Assembly: GCF_001426345.1 (NCBI RefSeq) | Contig: NZ_LMEM01000009.1 | Span: 698,540 to 762,539, forward strand | Origin: Devosia sp. Root436 | GTDB lineage: Bacteria; Pseudomonadota; Alphaproteobacteria; Rhizobiales; Devosiaceae | Reading direction: 5' to 3' | Length of the DNA: 64,000 nt | In this document: positions 36,256-46,701 of the stretch, piece by piece | How the letters are laid out: each line of letters begins with the position of its first letter | How positions within the stretch are numbered: position 1 is the first letter of the stretch | Notes under the pieces: generated by a model | Seen by the model: the letters and a program-made list of their open reading frames with translations, nothing else | Databases searched by the model: none | Told to the model about the DNA's origin: nothing | Position numbers and translations under genes: made by a program

Positions 36256-37440
36256 CTAGGCGGCGGCCTTGTTCAGCGCCGCCAGTTCTTCAGCAAAGGC
36301 ATAGTCCAGCCACGGCACCAGCGCGGTCAGGTCGGATGTTTCCACCGTGGAGCCTGCCCAGATGCGCAGGCCGGAGGGGGCGTCCTTATAGGCGCCGATG
36401 TCATAGGCCACGCCCGCCTTGTCCAGCCGGGCCACGATGGCTTTGGCGAAAGCGGCCTGCTGGTCGGCAGCGAGCGCGGTCACGGCAGGATCGACGATGG
36501 AGAGGCAGACCGAGGTATTGGAGCGATTGGCCGGAACCTTGGCCAGGAAATCCACCCATGGGGTTGCGGCGACCCAATCGGCCAGCACTTTGAAATTGGC
36601 ATCGGCACGCGCCTGCATGGCCGAAAGACCTCCCAGCGACTTGCCCCATTCCATGGCATCGATAGCGTCCTCGATGCAGATCATCGAGGGCGTGTTGATG
36701 GTCGCCGCCTCGAACACTTCCTCGAGCAGCTTGCCGCCCTTGGTCAGGCGGAAAATCTTGGGCAGGGGCCGATCCGGCTTGAAGGTTTCGAGGCGCTCGA
36801 CGGCGCGCGGCGACAAAATGAGAACGCCATGAGCGGCCTCGCCACCCAGCGCCTTCTGCCAGGAGAAGGTGACCACATCGAGCTTGGCGAAATCGAGGTT
36901 TTGCGCGAAAGCCGCCGAGGTGGCGTCGCAGATGGTCAGGCCCTTGCGGTCAGCCGCGATCCAGTCGCCATTGGCGACGCGCACGCCCGAGGTGGTGCCG
37001 TTCCAGGTAAAGACCACGTCGCGGTCGAAATCGACCTGACCGAGATCGGGCAACTCGCCATAGGGCGCCTTGATGATGCGGGCATCTTCAAGCTTGAGCT
37101 GCTTGCTGACATCGGTGACCCAGCCCTCGCCGAAGCTTTCCCAGGCCAGCATGTCGACCCCGCGGGCGCCGAGCATCGACCACAGCGCCATTTCGACGGC
37201 GCCGGTATCGGAAGCGGGGACGATGCCGATACGATAATCAGCCGGAACCTGCAGCAGTTCGCGCGTCAGGTCGATGGCGCGCTGGATGCGGGCCTTGCCG
37301 GGCTTGGAGCGGTGCGAACGACCGACCAGCGCATTGGCCAGCGCTTCCACCGTCCAGCCAGGACGCTTGGCACAGGGGCCCGACGAAAAATTCGGATTAG
37401 CCGGTTTCACCGCCGGCGCGGTCAGGGGCATTGCAGCCAT
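36256..37440 (-). CDS. serC: Phosphoserine aminotransferase
   Basis: 394 residues, the alphaproteobacterial long form of SerC, converting 3-phosphohydroxypyruvate and glutamate to phosphoserine. The N-terminus [33 protein letters not shown], and the PLP Lys in [23 protein letters not shown] (Lys near 196) are present. It precedes serA on the same strand, separated by an R3 repeat. The leader upstream is structured (see 37450-37501). Confidence 0.95.
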   Translation of the reverse strand: MAAMPLTAPAVKPANPNFSSGPCAKRPGWTVEALANALVGRSHRSKPGKARIQRAIDLTRELLQVPADYRIGIVPASDTGAVEMALWSMLGARGVDMLAWESFGEGWVTDVSKQLKLEDARIIKAPYGELPDLGQVDFDRDVVFTWNGTTSGVRVANGDWIAADRKGLTICDATSAAFAQNLDFAKLDVVTFSWQKALGGEAAHGVLILSPRAVERLETFKPDRPLPKIFRLTKGGKLLEEVFEAATINTPSMICIEDAIDAMEWGKSLGGLSAMQARADANFKVLADWVAATPWVDFLAKVPANRSNTSVCLSIVDPAVTALAADQQAAFAKAIVARLDKAGVAYDIGAYKDAPSGLRIWAGSTVETSDLTALVPWLDYAFAEELAALNKAAA

Positions 37441-37449
37441 ATCAAGCGA

Positions 37450-37501
37450 CCCTCCCAGGTCTATGCGTCTCGCGTTAGGGCGAGATGTCCTGAGGCGGGA
37501 G
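37450..37501 (-). ncRNA. Structured serC leader (possible serC RNA motif)
   Basis: Just upstream of serC on the minus strand, TCTCGC-CCTAAC-GCGAGA forms a hairpin (37468-37473 with 37480-37485), and an outer pairing of CTCCC with GGGAG (37497-37501 with 37452-37456) encloses it. A cis-acting serC RNA motif is known before serC in alphaproteobacteria; I cannot check the consensus, so the match is tentative. Confidence 0.4.
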
Positions 37502-37563
37502 ATACGCCCGATCGGGTGTGGCCGTCAATGGACTTGTGCGGCATTCGACCAAAGCGGTAGAGA

Positions 37564-38547
37564 TCACCCGATCCGGCCGCCCAGTTCGTCTTCAACATGG
37601 ATGCCGATGATCTCGTCGAAGCTCGAATCGCCGCGAAAACCAAGGGTTTTGGCGCGGCTGGCCTCGAAGGCCTTGGGCCAGCCTGCGACAATGTCGGCAA
37701 TGACCAGGTCGGGCACTCGCCGGATCAGTGCCGTGGCTTTGGCGCCGGCAATGCGTCCCAGCGCTGCGATCTCCTCGCCCACCGTGGCGGCAAGGCCCGG
37801 CATGGTCAGGTTGCGCTGGTTCCCTAACAGGGCCGTGTCCAGGCTGGCCGCGTGCAGCAGGAAGCCAACGGCGGCGCGCGGGCTGGCAAACCAGTGCCGG
37901 ACCGAATCGGCGACCGGCAGAATGGCTTCCTGCCCTGCCAGCGGCTCGCGAATGATGCCCGAAAAGAAGCCCGAGGCGGCCTTGTTGGGTTTGCCGGGGC
38001 GCACCACGATGGTCGGAAGGCGAATACCAACCCCGTCAACGAAACCACGCCGCGAATAGTCCGACAGCAGCAGTTCGCAGATGGCCTTCTGCGTGCCGTA
38101 GCTGGTGAGCGGGGTATGGTGCTGGGTGTCGCCGATCACCTCCGGCAGTGGTTCGCCGAAGACGGCGATGGAGGAGGTGAAGACCAGGCGCGGCCAGTAA
38201 GGCGTAGTCTGGCCCGCGAGCCGGATGGCTTCCAGCAGGTGCCGGGTGCCATCGAGATTGATCCGATAACCCTTCTCGAAATCGGCCTCCGCCTCGCCCG
38301 AGACGATAGCGGCAAGGTGGAAGATCAGGTCTGGCCGGTCGGCCACTAGCTGGCCCGCGACTTCGGGAGCCGAAAGATCGGCGGCGGCGGTGGTAACCGT
38401 TATGGCACTCGCGGGTGCCTCGGGCGCAACCACATCGGCCAGTACCAGGCTGCCGATCGCTCTACCTCCGACATGCCCCTCCGCCAGCAGGGCCGCGGTC
38501 AGCTTGCGCCCCACCATGCCGGCAGCACCAATCACCAAAACCTTCAT
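37564..38547 (-). CDS. denD: NAD-dependent epimerase/dehydratase, D-erythronate dehydrogenase-like
   Basis: 327 residues of the short-chain extended family. Rossmann glycine motif VIGAAGMVGRKL near residue 5, catalytic Ser/Tyr/Lys in FTSSIAVFGEPLP and YGTQKAICELLL, and IRLPTIVVRPGKPNKAASGF, which is the wording of DenD. DenD oxidises D-erythronate at C2 in tetronate breakdown; partner genes (kinase, isomerase) are not nearby, so substrate assignment is provisional. ATG at 38547 with GGAG upstream. Confidence 0.75.
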   Translation of the reverse strand: MKVLVIGAAGMVGRKLTAALLAEGHVGGRAIGSLVLADVVAPEAPASAITVTTAAADLSAPEVAGQLVADRPDLIFHLAAIVSGEAEADFEKGYRINLDGTRHLLEAIRLAGQTTPYWPRLVFTSSIAVFGEPLPEVIGDTQHHTPLTSYGTQKAICELLLSDYSRRGFVDGVGIRLPTIVVRPGKPNKAASGFFSGIIREPLAGQEAILPVADSVRHWFASPRAAVGFLLHAASLDTALLGNQRNLTMPGLAATVGEEIAALGRIAGAKATALIRRVPDLVIADIVAGWPKAFEASRAKTLGFRGDSSFDEIIGIHVEDELGGRIG

Positions 38548-38602
38548 CTCGCTCCCCATCTCGCTTATGGGGGAGCTTAGCCTCTCGGCGGGAGTCGGGG
38601 GA

Positions 38603-38634
38603 CAAAAAAACCGGCGCCCCGCAGGGCGCCGGTC
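38603..38634 (-). terminator. Terminator of the outer-membrane protein gene
   Basis: On the minus strand ACCGGCGCCC, short loop, GGGCGCCGGT followed by TTTTTTT, 48 bp after the stop codon of the barrel protein gene. Confidence 0.94.
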
Positions 38635-38681
38635 TGATCTGTTCCGAACCAGGCGGGCCGTGGCTAACCCGCCACGCCCGA

Positions 38682-39413
38682 TCAGTTGAAGCGGTAGCGC
38701 ACCGTGCCGCGCACTTCATGCACCCAGGCATTGGCGATGGAATAGGGGTTGGCCGGAGCGCTGTTGGCGAGCGAGTTGATGTAGAGGGCCCGATAGCCGA
38801 TATCGGCAACGACCTGGCCGAAATCATAGCCCGCGCCGATCATGCCGGCTGCGGCAAAGCTGGTATTGCCGCCACGTGTATCGGGAACGCCCGGGCCGGT
38901 GGTGATCATGCTGTTGAAGGCCACGCCGGCACCGGCGCCGACATAGCCGAACGCGCCGCCGGCAGCACCATAGCCGCCATTGCCGAAGCCGAAATCGTAA
39001 TAGGCGTTGGCCAGCAGGACCGTGGAGCGCAGCGACAGCTTGTGGACGCCGTTGGCCAGGTTTGCCGAGCCGGCAATGGTCGTCTGCAGGCCTTCATTGA
39101 CGAGGTAGTCGCCGGTCACGTCGAAGCGCAGGCCGGTTCCGGTCTCGAAGCCCGCGCCGGCACCGATGGAATAACCATAGCCCCAGCCATCGATGGCGAA
39201 GGCCGTGTCGGGGATGCCCGAAGGATGGTTCACTTCCTTGGCCCAGAGCAGGTTCAGGCCGGCGCTGCCGCGCAGGTAGAACGAACCGGACACGCCGTAG
39301 TCCACATCGGGGATTTCGATGATCGGCGGATAGTAGGGAAGATCGGCGGCGATTGCCTGCCCACCGACAACAGCAGCGCTTGCCACCATCATCGTAGCGA
39401 TGAACTTACGCAT
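38682..39413 (-). CDS. Outer-membrane beta-barrel protein (Omp31/Omp25-like)
   Basis: 243 residues: signal peptide (MRKFIATMMVASAAVVGGQA, cleaved near AIAAD) and a Gly/aromatic-rich beta-barrel pattern of alternating residues (GSFYLRGSAGLN, GYGYSIGAGAGFETGTGLRFDVTGDY, GAGYDFGQVVADIGYRALYIN), ending VRGTVRYRFN as an outer-membrane insertion signature. It resembles the small porin-like barrels of rhizobia and Brucella. AAAGGA precedes the ATG at 39413. The promoter region carries an exact CtrA consensus. Confidence 0.85.
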   Translation of the reverse strand: MRKFIATMMVASAAVVGGQAIAADLPYYPPIIEIPDVDYGVSGSFYLRGSAGLNLLWAKEVNHPSGIPDTAFAIDGWGYGYSIGAGAGFETGTGLRFDVTGDYLVNEGLQTTIAGSANLANGVHKLSLRSTVLLANAYYDFGFGNGGYGAAGGAFGYVGAGAGVAFNSMITTGPGVPDTRGGNTSFAAAGMIGAGYDFGQVVADIGYRALYINSLANSAPANPYSIANAWVHEVRGTVRYRFN

Positions 39414-39473
39414 GAAACGTCCTTTGGGTTGCCACGACACGGGTCGATTGCAGCCGAATATCGGACAATTTCC

Positions 39474-39489
39474 TTAAAACGCGCTTAAC
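39474..39489 (-). promoter_or_regulatory. Exact CtrA box before the barrel protein gene
   Basis: TTAA-AACGCGC-TTAAC fits the CtrA consensus TTAA-N7-TTAAC with no mismatch, 61 bp before the start codon. More half-sites follow at 39498 (TTAAC) and 39533 (TTAACC). The 151-bp gap serves only the barrel gene because glmM on the right ends here. Confidence 0.7.
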
Positions 39490-39564
39490 CTAAAAACTTA
39501 ACCCTAACGAGAAGACAACAGCGCCATCATGGTTAACCGTAAGTAAATCTACAGTAACAGGTGG

Positions 39565-40908
39565 CTATACCACGTCGCGGATCGCCGCTTCGATCTGGGA
39601 AACCACGGTGGTCACGAGCGAGGCATCATCGGCCTCGCCCATGACGCGGATGACCGGCTCGGTGCCGGAGGCCCGCACCACCAGCCGCCCGCCATTGCCG
39701 AGCATGGCTTCTGCATCGGCGATGGCCTGGATGACCTGCTTATGCTCGAGCGGTTTGCCGGACTTGAACTTGACGCTGCGCAGGAGCTGAGGAACCTTGG
39801 TGAAACGCGCGCAAATCTCGGAAACGCTGCGCTCCTGCTGCTTGAGCGCCGCCAGCAATTGCAGTGCCGCCACCAGGCCATCGCCCGTCGTGGTGAAATC
39901 GGACAGGATGATGTGGCCCGATTGCTCGCCACCCACATTGAAGCCCTTGTTCCGCATGGCTTCGAGCACATAGCGGTCGCCGACCTGGGTGCGCTCGAGC
40001 GTGAGACCCAGCGAGGTCAGGTAGCGTTCAAGGCCCAGATTGGACATGACGGTGGCGACGATGCCGCCGCCGACCAGCATTTCACGCTCCAACCAGCTCT
40101 GGGCGATCACGGCCAGGAACTGGTCGCCATCGACCACATCGCCTTTCTCGTCGACGATGATGACGCGGTCGGCGTCCCCGTCGAGGGCGATGCCGATATC
40201 GGCGCGCACTTCCTTGACCTTGGCCGCCACGGCCTCGGGCGCGGTGGAGCCGACCTTGTCATTGATGTTGAAGCCATCGGGCCTGTCGCCGATGGTGAAG
40301 ACTTCGGCGCCGAGTTCCCACAGCGCCACGGGAGCCACCTTATAGGCCGCGCCATTGGCGCAATCGAGCACCACGCGCAGGCCGGCGAGGTCGGTGCCGC
40401 GCGGCAGGGTGCGCTTGGCATATTCGATGTAGCGGGTGCGGGCTTCCTCGTCGCGGTGGGCCCGGCCGATATCGCGGCCATGCGCCAGCAGCGAAGTCAT
40501 GTCGCTGTCGATCAGCCGTTCGATTTCCAGTTCGAGCTCGTCGCTGAGCTTGTAGCCGTCGGGACGGAACAGCTTGATGCCATTGTCGTCATAGGGATTG
40601 TGTGAAGCCGAGATCATCACGCCCAGATCGGCGCGCAGCGACCGCGTCAGCATGGCGACGGCGGGGGTCGGCATCGGGCCGAGGAAATACACATCCATCC
40701 CCACCGCGGTAAAGCCGGCGCCCAGCGCGCTTTCGATCATGTAGCCGGAGCGGCGCGTATCCTTGCCGATCACCACGCGATTGCGGTGATCGCCGCGAAC
40801 GAAGGTGTGGCCGGCCGCCATGCCGACACGCAGCGCCAGCTCAGGCGTCAGCTTGGCGCCATTGGCGAGGCCGCGAATTCCGTCCGTACCGAAATACTTG
40901 CGAGCCAT
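39565..40908 (-). CDS. glmM: Phosphoglucosamine mutase
   Basis: 447 residues. Converts glucosamine-6-phosphate to glucosamine-1-phosphate for UDP-GlcNAc. Starts [13 protein letters not shown]; the phosphoserine loop [16 protein letters not shown] is near 100-115, the metal loop [11 protein letters not shown] near 242-252, the sugar loop GGEQSGHII near 325, and the phosphate loop [12 protein letters not shown] near 410-421. Last gene of the ruv-tol-ftsH string; ATG at 40908. Confidence 0.97.
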   Translation of the reverse strand: MARKYFGTDGIRGLANGAKLTPELALRVGMAAGHTFVRGDHRNRVVIGKDTRRSGYMIESALGAGFTAVGMDVYFLGPMPTPAVAMLTRSLRADLGVMISASHNPYDDNGIKLFRPDGYKLSDELELEIERLIDSDMTSLLAHGRDIGRAHRDEEARTRYIEYAKRTLPRGTDLAGLRVVLDCANGAAYKVAPVALWELGAEVFTIGDRPDGFNINDKVGSTAPEAVAAKVKEVRADIGIALDGDADRVIIVDEKGDVVDGDQFLAVIAQSWLEREMLVGGGIVATVMSNLGLERYLTSLGLTLERTQVGDRYVLEAMRNKGFNVGGEQSGHIILSDFTTTGDGLVAALQLLAALKQQERSVSEICARFTKVPQLLRSVKFKSGKPLEHKQVIQAIADAEAMLGNGGRLVVRASGTEPVIRVMGEADDASLVTTVVSQIEAAIRDVV

Positions 40909-40991
40909 GGCGTATGCTTCCCCCGATCCGGCGATTCCGGTTGCGTCCGATAATACCACTTTGGGGCGAAATAGCCGATATTACCGCCAAG

Positions 40992-41018
40992 TAAAAGGGC
41001 CGCCTTGCGGCGGCCCCC
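40992..41018 (-). terminator. Terminator of ftsH
   Basis: On the minus strand GGGCCGCC-GCAA-GGCGGCCC followed by TTTTAC, 20 bp after the ftsH stop; it separates ftsH from glmM. Confidence 0.85.
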
Positions 41019-41035
41019 CAGAAGTCGTTGTGCCC

Positions 41036-42964
<1,929 letters not shown>

Positions 42965-43386
42965 CAATCCTGTCCCGGAGAAGCCGGCGCGAAGATGGCG
43001 CGGCGCGTGTGCCGAATGTATGTCCGGCATTGGGGCGTTACAAGGGCAAGACCTGCGGTCCTTTGGGTGCCCCGTCCAGTCATAATGTCGCGACTGGGTT
43101 AATACGCGGTGGGGATTGAATGGTTTCATGGACGTGCCGAAGCGCCGCCTGGATCGCGGTTGTCATGGATGGACGGACCCCGAGACGGCTGACGCCCCTG
43201 AGTAATTTAAGAGTGAGACGGAAGCCGTCTCGGGGCGCCGGTTTTTGGAGCAATAGACGGTGATCGCGCGTCCCAAACGCTCGAAGGGAGCGGCCGCTAC
43301 TCGAACCTGCGCGGCAGCGAAGCCGGCCCGGCGCGATGGATAAGTCGGTGCTTGGTGAATACCCCGATCCACCGTGGGGCACGGCC
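42965..43386. other. 422-bp gap between tilS and ftsH
   Basis: No gene supported. It contains R1 repeat copy B at 43133-43250. The part near ftsH should hold its promoter, but I see no clear one. In 43251-43386 I see nothing I can name. Confidence 0.6.
43133..43250. repeat. Structured interspersed repeat R1, copy B (inverted)
   Basis: Inverted relative of the element at 7588-7727. Perfect arms CCCCGAGACGG (43178-43188) and CCGTCTCGGGG (43225-43235) surround a 36-base loop, and a third block GAGACGG-AAG-CCGTCTC (43215-43231) allows an alternative hairpin. It shares the flank CCGGTTTTTGGA and GGTTGTCATGG with copy A but lacks about 20 bp found there. Confidence 0.75.
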
Positions 43387-44649
43387 TCAATCGATCAGCA
43401 ACTGCACCGTGATGCGCTCGTCGAAACTCCAGCCGCCCAGCGACAGCACGCCGCCCGCCGCATTGCGGACGATGGGGGCGGTACGGATGGCCTCGGGCGG
43501 AGCGGTGATCTTGAAGCCGAGGAATTCCTCGAGGCGGTGGCGCGGCAGGTAATCGGCGACGCTGGCGGTCAGATCGGCCTCGGACGAGGCGTTGATGATG
43601 CGGAAGCGCTCGTCCCAGACCAGTTCGCCATGCGGGGCCAGCAGGGCATCGGGCGGCAGCGCTCGGCCCGGCTCGCGCGCCACAACGACAGAACCGTCCT
43701 TGACGCGGATGACGCAGCCCAGGACCGTGGCGGCCTTGGCAAGCCCGGCTGCAGCAATGGTCTGCCGCAGGCGCTCGACCTGGCCCAAGGCGCGCGGCTT
43801 CTGCCGGCCGCCGACAATATTGAGCACGCGACCCAGAAGGCGCGTGGAAATGGCTGGGCTGAGGCCGATAAACGGCATGAGCTCGATCCGCGCCGCGCCG
43901 AAGCCGTCGAGCCGCACGATTTCGGTGAAGCAACCATCGGCCATCTGGGCGATGGCGGCGTCGGCTTCGGCCATGCGACCGGCAAACAGCGCCAGCGCCC
44001 CCGCGTCGAGACCCAAAGCCGCCAGGTCAGGCATGGCCTGGCGCCAGCGCACACGCTCGTAATGCGGATCGGCATTGGACGGGTCTTGCGCGGGCGTGAG
44101 CCCTGCCCCATCGACCACGGCGCGCAGGGCGGCCGGATCGACGTCGAGCAACGGGCGATGCACGCGCACGCCTTCGATTTCGGCCATGGCGGTCATGCCC
44201 TTGAGCCCCTCGATGCCGCTGCCATGGGCCATGCGCATCAGCACCGTCTCGGCCTGGTCCTGCCGGTGATGGGCGGTGAGCAGCACGCTGGCGCCATCCG
44301 CCTGCATGGCGGCGCCCATCAGGCGATAGCGCGCCATGCGGGCGGCTTCCTGCACCCCGGTTGCAGGCTTGGACCCGGTCCAGGCCAGGCCGCGCGCCGC
44401 AAGGCCCAGCCGCTCGGCGGCCTGCAGCACCATGGCGACTTCGCCTGCCGCTTCGGTCCGCAGGCCATGATCGACTGAATAGACGAAAAGCCGTGGCGCA
44501 TCCGCGAGGCCCGCAGCCCAACGCTGGGCCAGCACCATCAAGGCCAGGCTATCGGCCCCGCCCGATACGGCAAGGCCAATGGCCTTTTCGCCGGCCACCG
44601 CCGCGAACAGGGTCGTGAGCCCTGCCGCGTCGTCGATGTCGGAGGTCAT
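43387..44649 (-). CDS. tilS: tRNA(Ile)-lysidine synthetase
   Basis: 420 residues. The PP-loop AVSGGADSLAL near 27-37 marks the N-type ATP pyrophosphatase; RYRLMGAAMQ and LLTAHHRQDQAETVLMRMAHGSG follow, as in TilS, which adds lysine to C34 of the AUA-reading tRNA-Ile. The C-terminal domain is diverged. The ATG at 44649 overlaps the cpoB stop (ATGA), so translation is coupled; an ATG at 44661 is less likely. Confidence 0.93.
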   Translation of the reverse strand: MTSDIDDAAGLTTLFAAVAGEKAIGLAVSGGADSLALMVLAQRWAAGLADAPRLFVYSVDHGLRTEAAGEVAMVLQAAERLGLAARGLAWTGSKPATGVQEAARMARYRLMGAAMQADGASVLLTAHHRQDQAETVLMRMAHGSGIEGLKGMTAMAEIEGVRVHRPLLDVDPAALRAVVDGAGLTPAQDPSNADPHYERVRWRQAMPDLAALGLDAGALALFAGRMAEADAAIAQMADGCFTEIVRLDGFGAARIELMPFIGLSPAISTRLLGRVLNIVGGRQKPRALGQVERLRQTIAAAGLAKAATVLGCVIRVKDGSVVVAREPGRALPPDALLAPHGELVWDERFRIINASSEADLTASVADYLPRHRLEEFLGFKITAPPEAIRTAPIVRNAAGGVLSLGGWSFDERITVQLLID

Positions 44650-45710
44650 GCGGGCGGGCATTCGGCCCTGGATTTCTCCTCGCCCAGCCGCGTGACGAAG
44701 GCCGGCGCCAGCGTGGTATAGCGCTTGTCGATCTCGGCAAAGGTGCGGCAGGCGGTTTCCCGCTCGCCGGCCCCCGACAGCGACATGCCCAGCTTAAGCA
44801 GCAGGTCGGGCGCGCGCGGGCTGTCCGGCGCCTTCTGGAAGGCGGCGAGCAGCACTTCGGCCGCCTCGTCATAGGCGCCGCGCTGAATCAGCACATCGCC
44901 GAGGAAATTGGCGGCATCGGTGGCCTGGGCGCTATCGGGATAGAGCGACAGGAACTGGCTGAACTGGTCTTCGGCAAAGGCATAGTCGCCCTTGGTGAAG
45001 GCGTCATAGCCGGCGGCGAACTGGGCGTCGGCATCGGCATTGCCCGACTTGGCGGCCGCCGGATCGAAATTCAGATTCATCGGCTGGCCGGTGGTGAGGT
45101 CGACGCCGCCGGCAGCGCCGGTGCCGACCAGGGGATCGGCGGAGTCTCCGAGGTCATCCATCGGCGCGCTCCCATCGTCGAATGTGGGATCGAACTCGGC
45201 CTCGCCCGGCAAGGGCTGCACGCCCTGCTCGGGAATATCGGTGAGTGGAACGCCATTGGCATCCACGGGAACACCATTGGCATCAGCAGGCACGGCATTG
45301 GGGTCCTGCGGCAGTGCCTCGGGCTGCGTCACGCCGCCCGCTTGGCCTGCCGCCTCAGGTTTTGGGCCGGCACCGCCTTCCAGCGCCTGGAAGCGGAATT
45401 CATTGTCTTCCTGCATGCGATTGAGGATTTCCTGCAGCTGCGTGAGCTGGAAGGTCAGGCCCTCGATCTGCCCGTTCTGCAGGCGCAACTGCTCTTCGAG
45501 CTGCTGGATACGCACCAGGAGCTGCGCCGTATCCTGCGACTGGGCGACATGGATGCGCGGCGGTTCGGCATTGGTGAGCGTCAGCCCGCCCAGCTCGGCC
45601 GGCGGCAGGGGCGTCACCTGCGCGGCCATGCCCGGAACAGTGATGCCGAGGGCGAGCGCCAGCGTGCAAAGCGCGGTGCGTCCCCTCTTGAGATAGACCG
45701 ATAGCTTCAA
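44646..45710 (-). CDS. cpoB: Tol-Pal associated protein CpoB/YbgF
   Basis: 354 residues from a TTG at 45710, chosen because GGAGG lies five bases upstream and a signal peptide (RTALCTLALALGITVPGMAAQ) follows. A trimerising coiled coil is near 65-105 (LLVRIQQLEEQLRLQNGQIEGL), then a long acidic Pro/Gly-rich linker, then TPR repeats from about 235 (AQFAAGYDAFTKGDYAFAEDQFSQFL). CpoB couples peptidoglycan synthesis to outer-membrane constriction in the periplasm. Last Tol-cluster gene before tilS. Confidence 0.88.
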   Translation of the reverse strand: MKLSVYLKRGRTALCTLALALGITVPGMAAQVTPLPPAELGGLTLTNAEPPRIHVAQSQDTAQLLVRIQQLEEQLRLQNGQIEGLTFQLTQLQEILNRMQEDNEFRFQALEGGAGPKPEAAGQAGGVTQPEALPQDPNAVPADANGVPVDANGVPLTDIPEQGVQPLPGEAEFDPTFDDGSAPMDDLGDSADPLVGTGAAGGVDLTTGQPMNLNFDPAAAKSGNADADAQFAAGYDAFTKGDYAFAEDQFSQFLSLYPDSAQATDAANFLGDVLIQRGAYDEAAEVLLAAFQKAPDSPRAPDLLLKLGMSLSGAGERETACRTFAEIDKRYTTLAPAFVTRLGEEKSRAECPPA

Positions 45711-45785
45711 ACGACACCTCCAACGCGCTGGATCTGAGGCACCAACATGGTGCCGATGGCGCTGCCGATAAAGGGCAAATTTGGT

Positions 45786-45826
45786 CAAAAGAAAGCGCCC
45801 GGGCCAAATACATGACGCCGGGCGCT
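45786..45826 (-). terminator. Terminator of pal
   Basis: On the minus strand AGCGCCCGGC, 13-base loop, GGGCGCT followed by TTTCTTTTG, about 50 bp after pal. It separates tolQRAB-pal from cpoB. Confidence 0.7.
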
Positions 45827-45874
45827 ATTGCCTCCAGTTTGCACTGGATTGCCTCGGCCTTGCGGCCGGTATTC

Positions 45875-46369
45875 TTACTGGACGACCGTGACCGCGCGGC
45901 GGTTCTGGCTCCAGCAGGAAATGTCGTTGCAGATCGCCACCGGGCGTTCCTTGCCGAAGGACTGGCTGGTGATGCGCTGGCCGTTGACGCCGCGCGAGAC
46001 CAGGTAATTCACCACCACCGAGGCGCGGCGGGCGCCCAGGGCGATATTGTATTCGCGGGTACCGCGCTCGTCGGCATGGCCTTCGATCATGATGCGGTAG
46101 TTCTGGTACTGGTTGAGCCAGGCGGCCTGCTTATCGAGGGTGGCCGAGGCCTCGGCGGTGAGGCTGCTCGAATCGGTCTCGAAGAACACGCGGTCACCGA
46201 CCGAAACGAGGAATTCCTGCTGGCTGCCCGGCGCGCCGCCGCCCGGCCCCAGATTGCCGACACCGGTCGGCATGGTGTTGGGCGTCCGCGAACAGGCCGC
46301 AATGACCGCTACGAAAAGCAGCATCGCGACGGCGCGCAATGCGGTGTTGAGGGGTGCGGTGATGACCAC
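45875..46369 (-). CDS. pal: Peptidoglycan-associated lipoprotein Pal
   Basis: 164 residues from a GTG at 46369 that has AGGAG six bases upstream. A lipoprotein signal with lipobox VIAAC is followed by a Gly/Pro linker and an OmpA-like peptidoglycan-binding domain (VFFETDSSSLTAEASATLDKQAAWL, IMIEGHADERGTREYNIALGARRA, ITSQSFGKERPVA). Pal tethers the outer membrane to the cell wall and binds TolB. Terminator downstream at 45786. Confidence 0.95.
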   Translation of the reverse strand: MVITAPLNTALRAVAMLLFVAVIAACSRTPNTMPTGVGNLGPGGGAPGSQQEFLVSVGDRVFFETDSSSLTAEASATLDKQAAWLNQYQNYRIMIEGHADERGTREYNIALGARRASVVVNYLVSRGVNGQRITSQSFGKERPVAICNDISCWSQNRRAVTVVQ

Positions 46370-46557
46370 GGGAGGCTCCTGAAAAGGCAACAATCTTAAG
46401 TACGGCATTTACCGCGCTTAATCTTAAGGCCGGGTTTTCCAGCGTGGTTAATCTTGTCCTATTCGGGCGTGAATGTGGCGGGAATCCTGGCTTTTTTGTG
46501 ATGATGCAGGATTGTCACAGGGCCGGTGCGTGATCACGTTAAGGTTAAGTGGAACCT

Positions 46558-46691
46558 CTTCACCTCTCCCTTCGGGGGAGAGGTCGACTTGCAAAGCAAG
46601 GCGGGTGAGGGGGCCTTCCCCGAACACCGCACCCAGTAAAGGCCCCCTCACCCGGCGCTGCGCCGACCTCTCCCCCAAGGGAGAGGTGAAG
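46558..46691. repeat. Palindromic intergenic repeat (R3-like, ACCTCTCCC variant)
   Basis: CTTCACCTCTCCCTTCGGGG with GAGAGGTCG at 46558-46586 pairs with CGACCTCTCCCCCAAGGGAG plus AGGTGAAG at 46664-46691; inner GGTGAGGGGGCC pairs with GGCCCCCTCACC. It fills much of the 332-bp gap between tolB and pal. Upstream, AATCCTG/CAGGATT (46483-46513) forms a further small hairpin. Confidence 0.75.
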
Positions 46692-46701
46692 AAAGAGCCC
46701 C

